From Mycobacterium colombiense (GTDB taxonomy: Bacteria > Actinomycetota > Actinomycetes > Mycobacteriales > Mycobacteriaceae): 64,000 nucleotides of DNA. Position numbers and translations under genes: made by a program. Under the pieces are notes generated by a model. The model did no database searches and had not been told where the DNA came from. It worked only from the letters and a program-made list of their open reading frames with translations. The stretch lies in NCBI RefSeq assembly GCF_001953985.1, contig NZ_MBEI01000051.1:62001-126000 (forward strand). Reading direction: 5' to 3'. Below, one piece after another: positions 22,690 to 31,933 of this stretch. Within the stretch, counting starts at the first letter, position 1; each line of letters opens with the position of its first letter.

Positions 22690-23835
22690 CTACAGCCCGA
22701 GCGCGCCCGATAGGCCGTCGATCGCAGCCCGCGTCGTCGCGTCGCTGGCGTGTCCGTAAATGTCGCCGGTAACGCTGATCGAGCTGTGCCCAAGCAGATC
22801 GGCAACCGCCTTGATGTGGACGCCGGCGTCCAGCCACGCCGCCGCGGCGGAGTGACGCAGTGTGTGAACCCCGACGTTCTCGACCCCCGCCTTCACCGCG
22901 GCGGTCTCCATCGTCCGCAGCACGTTACGTGGTTCGACCGGGCCGCCGAACTCGGTGGTGAACACCAGGCCGCTATCGATCCACAGCTTGCCCGCACGCA
23001 GTCGCTCCGCCGCCTGCGCGGCCTTATTGGCCTTCAGCATCGATACGATGCCGAGTGAGAGCGGAACTGTGCGGCGCGAGCGCGTCGTCTTTGGTTCGGT
23101 GATCACCAACTTCTCCCCCACACGCGCCAGCGTGGCCGCAACCGTTAAGGCGCCCTCATTGAGGTTGACGTGCTCCCAGCGCAGCGCCAGCGCTTCGCCG
23201 CGGCGGAGGCCAGTCGCTGCAACTAACATCAACACAGGTCGATACCGCAGCCCCTCGGCCGCCGCCAGTACCGCGGTCACTTCCATCGCACTCAAGTGCC
23301 TAGCCTCAGTGCGCGTCACCCTGGGCCTTGCCACCCGCACCGCCGGGTTTTCAGCGATCAAGCCGTCCAGTTTCGCGTCATGAAGGACCGTGCGGAGCAC
23401 CGTATACACCTGGCGCACTGTGCTATCGGACAAACCCTGGCTGCGCAGCCTAACCAACAGTCCGTCGATATGGGACTTTCGCAGCCTGCCTAGCGGCGTG
23501 ATTCCTAATGGGGCTGGGCACAGGTGTTTTCGCGCCAGCGTCTTGTAGAGCGACTTTGTGGACAGTTTTCGCGACGATGCCTCCAGCGCCGTATCCGCCC
23601 AATGGTCGATCCACTCGGCTAGCCGGGTGTTTGAATCCTGTACCGGTGCTTCGACTTTGACGCGGTCGCGGGCCTTCTCCAGCTTGATGCGCACAGCCTC
23701 TGCGGTCGCCCCGTAAAACGAGGCCGAGCGACGCAAACCCGTTACCGGATCGATATAGCTCAGACGGGACTCCCAGCGGCCGTCGGCCCGCTGCCGGACG
23801 TTACCCTCGCCGTCAGCTCGTTTCGCCATCAACAT
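22690..23835 (-). CDS. Tyrosine-recombinase integrase
   Basis: A 381-residue phage-type integrase. N-terminal AP2-like arm-binding segment (GRWESRLSYIDPVTGLRRSA), SAM-like core-binding domain at about 65-170, and catalytic domain with Arg in TGLRRGEALALRWEHV, HTLRHSAAAAW, and LGHSSISVTGDIYGH supplying the distal His and the nucleophilic Tyr. It catalyses recombination between attP and the tRNA-Pro attB. It lies 137 nt from the left attachment copy. ATG 23835 has a GAGGG site 8 nt upstream and overlaps the end of the preceding helix-turn-helix gene, so the two are probably co-transcribed. Confidence 0.95.
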   Translation of the reverse strand: MLMAKRADGEGNVRQRADGRWESRLSYIDPVTGLRRSASFYGATAEAVRIKLEKARDRVKVEAPVQDSNTRLAEWIDHWADTALEASSRKLSTKSLYKTLARKHLCPAPLGITPLGRLRKSHIDGLLVRLRSQGLSDSTVRQVYTVLRTVLHDAKLDGLIAENPAVRVARPRVTRTEARHLSAMEVTAVLAAAEGLRYRPVLMLVAATGLRRGEALALRWEHVNLNEGALTVAATLARVGEKLVITEPKTTRSRRTVPLSLGIVSMLKANKAAQAAERLRAGKLWIDSGLVFTTEFGGPVEPRNVLRTMETAAVKAGVENVGVHTLRHSAAAAWLDAGVHIKAVADLLGHSSISVTGDIYGHASDATTRAAIDGLSGALGL

Positions 23836-24418
23836 TGCCTTTCCCTCGTGTTGTCGCCGGGAGCAGACGCTCTCTTCGCGCTTCCGCTACGTAACGCCCG
23901 GCGGTGCGATGATCCACCCCGAACGCCGCGGCCACGGCCTTGGTCGGGGCCCGGCCAGCGGCGCGGTACGTGTCGGCGACCCGCTTCAAGAGCTCTTTGT
24001 TGATCTTGCGCCGAGTTGCTTTGCGCGCGCGTCGAATCGACGGCATTGCCGCCTGTCGCGACTCCGCTGATATCGGAAAGTCCCTAAAAGCGCCAGACGT
24101 GTTTCGGACCCAGGCAGCCGTAGCACAGATATCTTCGACCAGATCCTCAAGCTGGGCCGCGAGGCTCTTTAAGTCGTTGACTCGCACACCGCTTGTGCCG
24201 GGCGCTGCGGAGAACTGGATAGATGTCACCACCGGGGCGCCGTCCATCAACTCAATCCTGACCTCCAAAGCAGGCATACCGTCGCCACCCGGCTGTCTGT
24301 AAGCGAGCTTGCGCGGGATCGCCCTATCACCGACGGCCACCATCTTCCCGCGCGTCTCCAGCCATGCACCGTCGCCCTGCAGGTATAACATCGCGCCTTC
24401 TTCTTTGAAGATAGTCAT
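23813..24418 (-). CDS. Island helix-turn-helix protein
   Basis: About 201 residues, upstream of and overlapping the integrase. The C-terminal part (KINKELLKRVADTYRAAGRA, then KAVAAAFGVDHRTAGRYVAE) is a helix-turn-helix of the kind found in mycobacterial phage-like islands. The N-terminal part is beta-rich with no recognised fold. I prefer ATG 24418, preceded by AGCAGG, because longer starts (24445, 24535) would run through the inverted repeat at 24432-24466, which looks like an operator. It may control its own operon and the divergent excisionase operon. Confidence 0.7.
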   Translation of the reverse strand: MTIFKEEGAMLYLQGDGAWLETRGKMVAVGDRAIPRKLAYRQPGGDGMPALEVRIELMDGAPVVTSIQFSAAPGTSGVRVNDLKSLAAQLEDLVEDICATAAWVRNTSGAFRDFPISAESRQAAMPSIRRARKATRRKINKELLKRVADTYRAAGRAPTKAVAAAFGVDHRTAGRYVAEARRERLLPATTRGKGNVDGETS

Positions 24419-24431
24419 TATCTGACCTGCT

Positions 24432-24466
24432 AGTGACGTAGTCATTAGCAGTCTGTCTACGTCACT
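24432..24466. promoter_or_regulatory. Perfect 10-bp inverted repeat between divergent island operons
   Basis: AGTGACGTAG at 24432-24441 is matched by its exact reverse complement CTACGTCACT at 24457-24466, with 25 bp between arm starts (about 2.4 helical turns). It lies between the integrase-side operon (minus) and the excisionase/replication operon (plus). Position and symmetry suggest a dimeric-regulator operator deciding between integration and excision; the regulator is not identified. Confidence 0.55.
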
Positions 24467-24522
24467 GTTGTCAGTATCCGCCGGAACCACGGCGAGTGAC
24501 AGCGAAACGGAGTCTGGACCTA

Positions 24523-24783
24523 ATGGCAATCGCACCCGAGCCCGACGATCGGTTGCTCTACCCGAAGCTCGACGCGCGCCGACTGATCGGCGGCGTCGGG
24601 AACACGACGTTGTGGCGGTTGGTCAACGAAGGTGAGTTAGAGCAAGTAAAGATCGGCCGACGGTCGTTCATTACCGCGGAATCGATTCATGCGTACGTCG
24701 CTCGACTTCGCGGTGGCGGACGGGGGCTGACAGTCGGTGAAGGTTCGGGCACACGCGGGACCGAACCTGTTGGCGCGGACTAA
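24523..24783 (+). CDS. Excisionase/MerR-type helix-turn-helix protein
   Basis: About 86 residues. A single winged-helix of the HTH_17/excisionase kind: YPKLDARRLIGGVGNTTLWR, LVNEGELEQVKIGRRSFIT, then AESIHAYVARL. Such proteins direct the integrase towards excision or act as small regulators. ATG 24523 gives a compact domain; GTG 24496 is an in-frame alternative. The stop overlaps the next start (TAATG), so it heads a three-gene operon with the small protein and the RepA-like ATPase. Confidence 0.75.
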   Translation: MAIAPEPDDRLLYPKLDARRLIGGVGNTTLWRLVNEGELEQVKIGRRSFITAESIHAYVARLRGGGRGLTVGEGSGTRGTEPVGAD

Positions 24784-25169
24784 TGGCGGAAGAGGGACCG
24801 CCGGGCCTTGAAGACGACGAAGGCCGAGCCCAGCCAGACCCGACCGACGTCGAAAAATCGTTAGCAGACACTACCGACAGCTGCGATCGTAACCGATCAG
24901 GCCGCAACCTTGCGTACGACAAGTTGGCGGCATTGCGCCGGCGCCGTGAAGCAGCGATGCGGATGGAAGGCGGTGACCCGGAGCACCCAGGGCGCAAATA
25001 TCACCGCCCCGCACTCGGTATTGCTGCGTTTCATTTCCGCGAAGGCTTCGCCCGCGGCGGCCTTGATGCGCTGCAACGGATATGGGCATTCATCCCGACC
25101 GAGCACCGCGCCGCGGTAAGAGCGATCGCCGCTGACTACAGCAACTCCGATCGCGAGGTGGCGTTATGA
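24783..25169 (+). CDS. Hypothetical island protein
   Basis: 128 residues, acidic N-terminus (about 45 residues, probably disordered). The C-terminal part contains YHRPALGIAAFHFREGFARG and QRIWAFIPTEHRAAVRAIA. It sits between the excisionase-like gene and the RepA-like ATPase, with start and stop overlapping both (TAATG before; ATGAGC within its final codons). Comparable small proteins occupy this spot in other actinobacterial integrated elements. No function recognised. Confidence 0.65.
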   Translation: MAEEGPPGLEDDEGRAQPDPTDVEKSLADTTDSCDRNRSGRNLAYDKLAALRRRREAAMRMEGGDPEHPGRKYHRPALGIAAFHFREGFARGGLDALQRIWAFIPTEHRAAVRAIAADYSNSDREVAL

Positions 25170-26413
25170 GCGGCAACCACGCGTCGCACCAGGCGTCTGC
25201 GGATAGGGCCGACCGGCGCGACCAAACGCTACTCAGCGGGATGATCACCGCCGCAGAACTAGACGTGATGACCTTTCCCCCGCTAATCGAGCACGTGCCG
25301 CATCTCATCACCGAGGGCTTTGGCATCTTGGCCGGGTCACCCAAGATCGGGAAGAGCTGGCTCGCAGCGGGTGTCGCTCTCGCCTGCGCCGACGGCGGCG
25401 CCGTACTCGGCGGCATCAGCGTACAAGGCCGCCATGTTCTGCTCCTGGCCCTCAACCACGACCAGCCGCTACCACAAAGGCTGGACATCATTACCTACGT
25501 CTCGCCGGGCGCCGTGACTGCGACCATGACCGAATGGTTGGAAAGGCATCGCGGTGACACGACTCCACCGCTGATCATTCTCGACACCTTGGGCAAGGCT
25601 CGGCCACAGCGCCGCCCTGGCGACGACCCGTACATCGCGGACTACCAAGTCGGATCCCTCATCAAGATGACTGTCGACGCCGTGCCGGGGGCCGCACTGG
25701 TCGCCGTCCACCACACCCGCAAGATGCGCGCCGACGACTGGCTCGACACGGTATCAGGCACTCAGGGCATCACTGGGTCAGCCGACTACACCTTGCTGCT
25801 CAGCCGGAGGCGTAAGAGCGACGACGGTGTCCTTGCTGTAACCGGTCGCGACATCGCCGAAAACGAATACGCGATCAAATTCAACCGGGGCATCTGGTCG
25901 CTTGACGGGATGGACATACTTGACGCGGCCGCCACCGTGACTACTCGCAACGAGTCCACGCGGCAAACACGACTCGGCGCTCAATCCCTAGATGCCCTGG
26001 AGTTCGTCAACTCCCGGTCGGCCACGAGCCCCGCCGAGCTGGCCGCGCATCTTCAAATCGATAACCGCATGGCCGGCAATCTGCTAGCCCGTCTGGCCGA
26101 TAGCGACCACATTGCCAAACCTGCCCGCGGCACCTATACACCGATAGGGAGTGAAAATGGTGAAAGCGATGAAAACGCCGGTCAGGTCATTTTTTCGGAT
26201 CGATCACCGAGTGATGAAAGTGATGAAACCGGATCAGGCCGGCTACCTGCCAATTCAGTACTTTCATCAGATTCATCACCACCACATGCACCTCCGGGAG
26301 GTCTGACGGGGGAAACACCAGGGCTGACTGATCGGGTCCAGCAAGCGCTCGACCATGCAAGGCGAAACGGTCACAAATCGAACGCAGCCACGTCGAAGCT
26401 CAGCAAACAGTGA
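25166..26413 (+). CDS. RepA/RecA-like AAA ATPase of the island
   Basis: A 415-residue protein of the AAA_25 (RepA hexameric helicase-like) family. Walker A is GSPKIGKSW at about residue 56; LIILDTLGKARP is the Walker B region, and AVHHTRKMRADDWLDTVSGT matches sensor segments. Residues ~275-320 form a winged helix (LDALEFVNSRSATSPAELAA), and the C-terminal 90 residues are Ser/Asp/Glu-rich and probably disordered. Such proteins support replication of the excised circular form. It overlaps the preceding gene by 4 nt. Confidence 0.82.
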   Translation: MSGNHASHQASADRADRRDQTLLSGMITAAELDVMTFPPLIEHVPHLITEGFGILAGSPKIGKSWLAAGVALACADGGAVLGGISVQGRHVLLLALNHDQPLPQRLDIITYVSPGAVTATMTEWLERHRGDTTPPLIILDTLGKARPQRRPGDDPYIADYQVGSLIKMTVDAVPGAALVAVHHTRKMRADDWLDTVSGTQGITGSADYTLLLSRRRKSDDGVLAVTGRDIAENEYAIKFNRGIWSLDGMDILDAAATVTTRNESTRQTRLGAQSLDALEFVNSRSATSPAELAAHLQIDNRMAGNLLARLADSDHIAKPARGTYTPIGSENGESDENAGQVIFSDRSPSDESDETGSGRLPANSVLSSDSSPPHAPPGGLTGETPGLTDRVQQALDHARRNGHKSNAATSKLSKQ

Positions 26414-26602
26414 CCATCAGCAGGCTGCGCCGGAAGGGATCGGTGCCGGCGTAACAACGGGATGTCCGGCACCTCGCACGCTCGAGCTTGCCGCCTTGAA
26501 GTGACCTTGAGTGTTTACGAGCTGCCACCTCAGGGCCCCGGGGAACCGGGCTTGGCACGGAATAGACCCGGTCGCGTACGCGCTGCTATGGGTGGAGGTG
26601 CA

Positions 26603-27139
26603 ATGAGCATCGAGGAACGGTGGTTTTATTACGCCGACGCACTCCCAGAATATGCCCAGAAACTGGTTCGCATTAGCGACGGCAAGGCGGAACGCTACAC
26701 GGCTCGCCAAGGCTGGGTCGACGCGAACGGCGTTCAGTCCGAGGTCAAATGGACCGGCGACTGGGACCCGGTCTTGGCTGACGACGCGGATACCATCATC
26801 GCGAACATTGACAACCCGCGACCCCGTAAGCGGTTCGACTACTGGAACCCGTCCTGGCAACTGAGGGTGTGGTTCGGTGTCAGCCTGGACGCAATCGAGG
26901 CCGGTGTGATCACCGCCGACCAGATTGCGCCTGAGTCCGGGTTGAACGATCAAGTGGTCGCGGCATTGAAAGTCGTTGACGATTGGGATCTTTCCGACGA
27001 GTGGCGCTGGTGCAACACCTCTACCGATGAGCGCGACGAATCCCCGATTTTGCAAGCCTATTTCGCGCTGGGGGCGCAGTGCCGCGAGGTCGAAGCCGAA
27101 CTGGAGAGTCGAATTGCTGCTGTGAAAGCTGAACACTGA
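26603..27139 (+). CDS. Hypothetical protein
   Basis: 178 residues, acidic and tryptophan-rich: ERWFYYADALPEYAQKLVRI near the start, then RFDYWNPSWQLRVWFGVSLD and DDWDLSDEWRWCNT. ATG 26603 has a GGAGG site 4 nt upstream, so an in-frame start at 26462 is not preferred. The repeated WxxD/DW patterns look like a small interaction domain. No family recognised. It stands between the replication operon and the nuclease-like gene. Confidence 0.6.
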   Translation: MSIEERWFYYADALPEYAQKLVRISDGKAERYTARQGWVDANGVQSEVKWTGDWDPVLADDADTIIANIDNPRPRKRFDYWNPSWQLRVWFGVSLDAIEAGVITADQIAPESGLNDQVVAALKVVDDWDLSDEWRWCNTSTDERDESPILQAYFALGAQCREVEAELESRIAAVKAEH

Positions 27140-27269
27140 GGGGCTGGCTCAGGACGCCCAAATCGCCGCTGGCGCCCACACCGCCGACAGCGGACGCCAG
27201 TTCCCGCCTTTAAGTTTGAGCCGCGTCTGCACCATTCAGCCATGGTTTCTCGGTCGGTAGTTTGCCGAG

Positions 27270-29393
27270 CTACGGTGTGATTTGGTTGATCCGAATCACG
27301 AGGAAGTTTTCGTCATCCACGGGCTCCGTCCCGGCGGGCATGAGCTTTACCGGGAGTGAGCCGGCTACCATGAATCCACGCTGAGCTTGAGCAAGGTTCT
27401 TGCGTGCTATCCGACTAGTAGCAGATCCTGGATGTTCGGCGAGCGCGAGACGCCGTTTAAAGACTTCCCAGTCGGAAGGGCGTACTTCAAAAGCTTGGTC
27501 GCACCGCTCCGTCCAGATACGCTCGCCGGCGGCGAATAGACGGTCGAGGGCGTCAAGCACGGCGGGAGGTACGTCGGCGGTCGGCCGTGGTATGTGCTCA
27601 GCGGCCGCGGCTCCGCTGACTAGCTCATTCAGAGCTGTGTTAAGAGCAAAGTAGTCGTTTATCAGTTTCGAAGTCTGGTCGACCAACACAAATCTGCCCG
27701 GGATCACCGGTTTGAACGAGGCGAGGCGGTCCTCGCACCAAGACCCGAGCGCATCAGCCTCCACGAGTACGCGATGACTGTCTGACCGAACCATTTCCGT
27801 ACGTCGATGCGCGTATGCAAAAAGTTCGGCTGGATTGGGCAGGACGTCGGCGATGAGTAGAAGATCTGCCAGTGTCAATATCCAGGAGCGATCACCGAGG
27901 CTGTCGGAACTTGGGCGGCCTAGCAGAGTGTTGAACGGATCGATTCGGTCGAGTGTGACAATGATCCCCAAGCTCAAATCATCTCGCTCGACCGGGACGG
28001 TACGTCCCTTGCCGCCTTCGCCAGCCTTCAGAGGTAGGCCGGCTTTGATGGCATTGGCCGTGCGTAGATTCTGGTCCGCACCTTTCGTAATCATCTGGTC
28101 GGCGTGCTTTTCAACTCGTCCTGGCGCTCCACGACGTGCCGCCGCCGTGATGCGACCGCCCTTGCACTCAACTATCAGGTGCGCTCCCGGAAGCGACATG
28201 ACGATGTCAGCCTCTGCATCCGACTCGGCGTCGGGATAAGTGACGTTCGAAAACGTTCTTTCTTCACCGAATATTGATGCCAGAACCTGGCCGGGCATAC
28301 GTTCGGCCACAGTCTGGCGGGCCTTATCGAACGATTTGAGCAACTTGTCGGACTGTTGGCAGACGTCGAATGCCCAGTCCAACATGCAGTGCACAAAATC
28401 TTCCGGTCGGCACCACATCCACTGGCCATCTGAGATTAAGAGAATCGGGTGATTGCGGACGTGATTGTCTTCGTGGAGGTTGCAAATTTGTTGTGATCCA
28501 AGCGGAGTGGCGAGCGCCGCGACTAACTTGTCGAACGAGGTTGAGGACAAGCCGAGCCTATCTGCAATCAGCTCATCTGCGTCCTCCGCCTCAACTGGAG
28601 CGGCCGCATCAAGGACAAATGCCAGCATTTCCGAAACCATCCACTGCAACTTAGTCGCCTCGTCCGCCCCTGGATTAGATGGCATGTGATGGGCGACGAT
28701 CCGATCGCTGGTTGACTGCCAATGCTCGAGCAGTCGTTGACTGTAAATGTCGGCAAAGCGAAGAGCATCGCTCAGCTTGAATCCCAAGGTCTGCTTAGCG
28801 GTTTCGTCAACGAGGCCAAAAATAGCGTCGGCGATACGTCGCAAATGACGGTCAAACCCAGCCATGCGGTCGAAGTGGCGTTCGAGGTTTAGCAGTTCAA
28901 TTGCTCTCTCGATGGAGGACCGTGCGGGTCGTTCGAATGCGTCGGCGAAATCGATCGATGCTTGCAGTTCGGCGATGGTTCGCAGTTGATTCTCGGCGTC
29001 CAAGACTATCTGCGGGTCGAATCGTCCACGGAGATTTGCAACGACGTCTGATTCGGGGCGGCTGGTCACCAAGCCGGCGAAGAACTCAAGCATGGCGTCA
29101 GAGCCGTGTATCTGCGGGGCAGTCAAAAGGCTTCTTGCTCTAACATCCCACATGTGTAAAGCCCCGTAGAGATGCAGCGGATCACTACGGTCGATCATCG
29201 CCTGGAGGGCGTCGATCGCAGCTTGGATGCTCAAGCGGGCTGCAGCGCCTTCGCTTGAGATCAGCTGTCGAGCCCTGCCAAACGATCTCGAATCAGGCAA
29301 CTTCCGAAGGGATTCAAGCGCCTCCATGGCCGGTGGTGACAAACAGCGTGCCGATGCGTCGGCTCTTTCGTGGTCCGAGCGACGTTTTTGCAT
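27270..29393 (-). CDS. Large protein with PD-(D/E)XK-type nuclease motif, possible defence gene
   Basis: About 707 residues (TTG 29450 would give 726). The first half is helical without recognised motifs. Around residues 390-425 it reads ESDAEADIVMSLPGAHLIVE followed by CKGG, the D-x(n)-ExK arrangement of restriction-endonuclease-like folds, as in NERD-related proteins. Lower codon bias and GC than the flanks suggest recent transfer. ATG 29393 has a weak CAGG site. It stands alone on the minus strand; a role in anti-phage defence is inference from the nuclease motif and the island setting. Confidence 0.65.
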   Translation of the reverse strand: MQKRRSDHERADASARCLSPPAMEALESLRKLPDSRSFGRARQLISSEGAAARLSIQAAIDALQAMIDRSDPLHLYGALHMWDVRARSLLTAPQIHGSDAMLEFFAGLVTSRPESDVVANLRGRFDPQIVLDAENQLRTIAELQASIDFADAFERPARSSIERAIELLNLERHFDRMAGFDRHLRRIADAIFGLVDETAKQTLGFKLSDALRFADIYSQRLLEHWQSTSDRIVAHHMPSNPGADEATKLQWMVSEMLAFVLDAAAPVEAEDADELIADRLGLSSTSFDKLVAALATPLGSQQICNLHEDNHVRNHPILLISDGQWMWCRPEDFVHCMLDWAFDVCQQSDKLLKSFDKARQTVAERMPGQVLASIFGEERTFSNVTYPDAESDAEADIVMSLPGAHLIVECKGGRITAAARRGAPGRVEKHADQMITKGADQNLRTANAIKAGLPLKAGEGGKGRTVPVERDDLSLGIIVTLDRIDPFNTLLGRPSSDSLGDRSWILTLADLLLIADVLPNPAELFAYAHRRTEMVRSDSHRVLVEADALGSWCEDRLASFKPVIPGRFVLVDQTSKLINDYFALNTALNELVSGAAAAEHIPRPTADVPPAVLDALDRLFAAGERIWTERCDQAFEVRPSDWEVFKRRLALAEHPGSATSRIARKNLAQAQRGFMVAGSLPVKLMPAGTEPVDDENFLVIRINQITP

Positions 29394-29709
29394 GTGCAAC
29401 CTGACTGGTTCGATCGCTGCTGATGTCTGAATGGAAGAGGTTTTTAGCAATGGGGAGGCTAGCGCAAGCGCACCCCTCCACTAAGGTCACGCACCGCCAC
29501 CCCAGGGGCCAGACCCCCTCCCGCCACCGTTCACCGGAACATGGCCGAAACAGGCAAAGTCGCCGGATACGTTTGGGGGGGCTTTTGACAGTGAGCCGCC
29601 CTCCCTGCCCGGGGTGCACTTGTGGTCGTTTTCCCACCCAGTAATCAACAATGCTTCGCAGGCACCGGCGTCTAGGACTGTCCGCCCGGCCTACATCAGG
29701 TTAGTCGCC

Positions 29710-30042
29710 CTAGCGTGACTCGGGGCGATCAGTGACTGAAGCTTGACGCCGCGTGTTCATGTACAGCATCAATACGTCCTCGGCGAGGTGATATTGCAGC
29801 GAGTCGACCCACAAGCGGTGGATCACTTTGCCTGTTCGTGACGCGCCGCCGGGGGTGGCGATGTAGCCGCCCACATCCGCCTCAGCCAGCAGGTGCAACA
29901 CTGGTGCGATATCGCTTGGTTCGAGATCGGCCAATTCCGCCCATGCGCTGGCCCATACCCCGTTGTCGACGCCACCGGGCGGCAGCCAAAACATGATGTG
30001 ACGGCCGGCTAGGTTCGGGATCCGACGTATCGGTGAACTCAT
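29710..30042 (-). CDS. Hypothetical protein downstream of the EttA-like gene
   Basis: 110 residues: RHIMFWLPPGGVDNGVWASA near the start, ADVGGYIATPGGASRTGKVI in the middle, then LWVDSLQYHLAEDVLMLYMN. No family recognised; soluble by composition. ATG 30042 lies 9 nt after the EttA-like stop codon, so the two are co-transcribed and the protein is presumably part of the same fluoride-responsive unit. Confidence 0.6.
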   Translation of the reverse strand: MSSPIRRIPNLAGRHIMFWLPPGGVDNGVWASAWAELADLEPSDIAPVLHLLAEADVGGYIATPGGASRTGKVIHRLWVDSLQYHLAEDVLMLYMNTRRQASVTDRPESR

Positions 30043-30051
30043 GTAACTCTC

Positions 30052-31725
30052 TTAGTCCCAGCTAAGGCGACGAAATTTCACTCGATGCGGTCGAGCTCTT
30101 TCCGCGCCGAGCCTGGTGAGCTTGTTCTGTTCGTACGCGGCGAAATTGCCTTCGAACCAATACCATTGCGCGGGAACCGTTTCTGTGCCCTCCCAGGCGA
30201 GGATGTGGGTGGCCAGACGGTCGAGGAACCAGCGGTCGTGGGCGGCGATGACCATGCAGCCGGGAAACTCAGCGATCGCGTTCTCGAGCGATGTTAGTGT
30301 TTCGGTGTCGAGGTCGTTCGTCGGCTCGTCGAGTAGCAACGCGTTTCCGCCTTGCTTAAGAGTCAGTGCGAGATTGAGTCGGTTGCGTTCGCCGCCCGAG
30401 AATAGCCGGGCTGGTTTCTGCTGCTCTGGGCCCTTGAAGCCGAAAGCCGCGACATAGGCACGTGACGGCACTTCCACCGGCCCGATGTGGAGCACGTCGT
30501 CGCCGCCGGAGACAACTTCCCACGCGGTGCGGTTGGGGTCGATGTTCGCCCGATTCTGATCGACGTAGGCAATCCGCACTGTCTCGCCGATTCTGAAGGT
30601 GCCCGCGTCGGGTTCTTCGTTGCCGGCCAGCATCTGGAACAGCGTGGTCTTGCCGACCCCGTTGGGGCCGATGACGCCGACGATTCCGTTGGGCGGCAGA
30701 GAGAAAGAGAGCTCGCGGAATAGATCTCGATCGCCGAAGGCTTTGCTCACGTGGTCGGCCTCGATAACCAGACTTCCCAGCCGAGGGCCCGGCGGAATCC
30801 GGATCTCGTCGAAGTCGAGGTGGCGAGTTTTCGCCGCGCATGCCGCCATCTGTTCGTAACGGCGCAGCCGCGCACCGCCTTTCGCCTGTCGGGCCTTCGC
30901 CCCGGCGCGTACCCATTCGAGTTCGCGTTGCAGCTGACGCAGCCGCTTGGCGTCCTTGCGCCCCTCTACCTGCAACCGCGCGGCTTTGGTAGCCAGGTAG
31001 GTGGTGTAGTTGCCCTGATATGGGTAGGCGCGGCCGCGGTCGAGTTCGAGGATCCATTGCGCGACGCTGTCCAAGAAGTAGCGGTCGTGGGTGACCGCGA
31101 CGATTGTGCCGCGGTATCTGGCGAGATGTTGTTCAAGCCAAGCTATGCTTTCGGCGTCAAGATGGTTGGTGGGCTCGTCCAGCAGCAGTAAGTCTGGTCG
31201 CTGTAACAGCAGGCGGCACAACGCAATCCGGCGACGTTCCCCGCCTGAGAGCTCGCGGACGTCGGTTTCGGCGGCTGGGCATCGAAGCGCGTCCATCGCC
31301 TGTTCGAGTCGGGCGTCGAGATCCCATGCATCGCGCTGGTCCAATTGCTCTTGCAGTGAACCCATTTCGGCCATGAGGTCGTCGCTGTCGTCCTCGGCGA
31401 GACGCGCAGAGATCTCGGTGTAACGGGCCAGCAGCTCCGCGGTGTCGGCTACGCCGTCGCGCACATTTTCAAGCACCGTCTTGCTCTCGTCGAGAACTGG
31501 CTCTTGCGGCAACAGCCCCACGGTGACGTCCGGCGCCAGGCGCGCCTCGCCGTTCGATGGCCGCTCGCAGCCTCCCATCATCCGCAGCAGGGTCGACTTC
31601 CCCGCGCCGTTTGGGCCGACGACGCCGATCTTGGCGCCGGGCAGGAACGACAGTGTGACGTCGTCAAAGATGACTTTTTCGCCGCGCACAGCCCGAGCGC
31701 ACTTTAGCTGATAGATCCACTGCAC
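30052..31725 (-). CDS. ettA: EttA-type ABC-F translation factor, island paralogue
   Basis: 557 residues with two ABC ATPase domains. First: Walker [12 protein letters not shown], signature LSGGERRRIALC, Walker B LLLLDEPTNHLD. Linker with the EttA arm/P-site tRNA interaction region (GRAYPYQGNYTTYLATKAAR). Second: GPNGVGKTTLF, SGGERNRLNLAL, LLLDEPTNDLD. EttA gates the ribosome at the first peptide bond according to ATP/ADP level. Length and sequence are close to the core mycobacterial EttA (Rv2477c, about 558 residues), so this is a second copy. The GTG at 31725 follows GGGAGG; longer in-frame starts would run through the leader. A variant crcB-type leader lies at 31756-31814. Confidence 0.9.
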   Translation of the reverse strand: MQWIYQLKCARAVRGEKVIFDDVTLSFLPGAKIGVVGPNGAGKSTLLRMMGGCERPSNGEARLAPDVTVGLLPQEPVLDESKTVLENVRDGVADTAELLARYTEISARLAEDDSDDLMAEMGSLQEQLDQRDAWDLDARLEQAMDALRCPAAETDVRELSGGERRRIALCRLLLQRPDLLLLDEPTNHLDAESIAWLEQHLARYRGTIVAVTHDRYFLDSVAQWILELDRGRAYPYQGNYTTYLATKAARLQVEGRKDAKRLRQLQRELEWVRAGAKARQAKGGARLRRYEQMAACAAKTRHLDFDEIRIPPGPRLGSLVIEADHVSKAFGDRDLFRELSFSLPPNGIVGVIGPNGVGKTTLFQMLAGNEEPDAGTFRIGETVRIAYVDQNRANIDPNRTAWEVVSGGDDVLHIGPVEVPSRAYVAAFGFKGPEQQKPARLFSGGERNRLNLALTLKQGGNALLLDEPTNDLDTETLTSLENAIAEFPGCMVIAAHDRWFLDRLATHILAWEGTETVPAQWYWFEGNFAAYEQNKLTRLGAERARPHRVKFRRLSWD

Positions 31726-31755
31726 GACGACCGCCTCCCATGGATCGCTCTTCGT

Positions 31756-31814
31756 CCAGGAACCATCGGCGGGCCCAATCATGCGGGCCGCAATTGGTGG
31801 CGAGTCCCACCGCC
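31756..31814 (-). promoter_or_regulatory. Variant fluoride (crcB-type) riboswitch candidate, ettA leader
   Basis: Read on the minus strand: GGCG-GTGGGACT-CGCC forms the first stem-loop, then ACC, then a second stem (GCGGCCC with GGGCCCGC, one bulge), then CGATGGTTCCTGG. The loop GGGACT pairs with GGTTCC as the expected pseudoknot. Against the classical motif the A of GATG is G and the T before GATGG is C, a matched A-U to G-C exchange. The eno leader shows the same exchange. The GTG start and its GGGAGG site follow 30 nt downstream. Confidence 0.6.
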
Positions 31815-31933
31815 AGCGTTCTTCCCAGGTTAGCTCGCCGAGGCGGCCCCCTGCCAGCGCGGATTCGCCCGATGGGAAGGCAGGGGTCAACCTGGACCAG
31901 CCAGAGCCTGGGTGATCAGGACGGGCGTCGACG

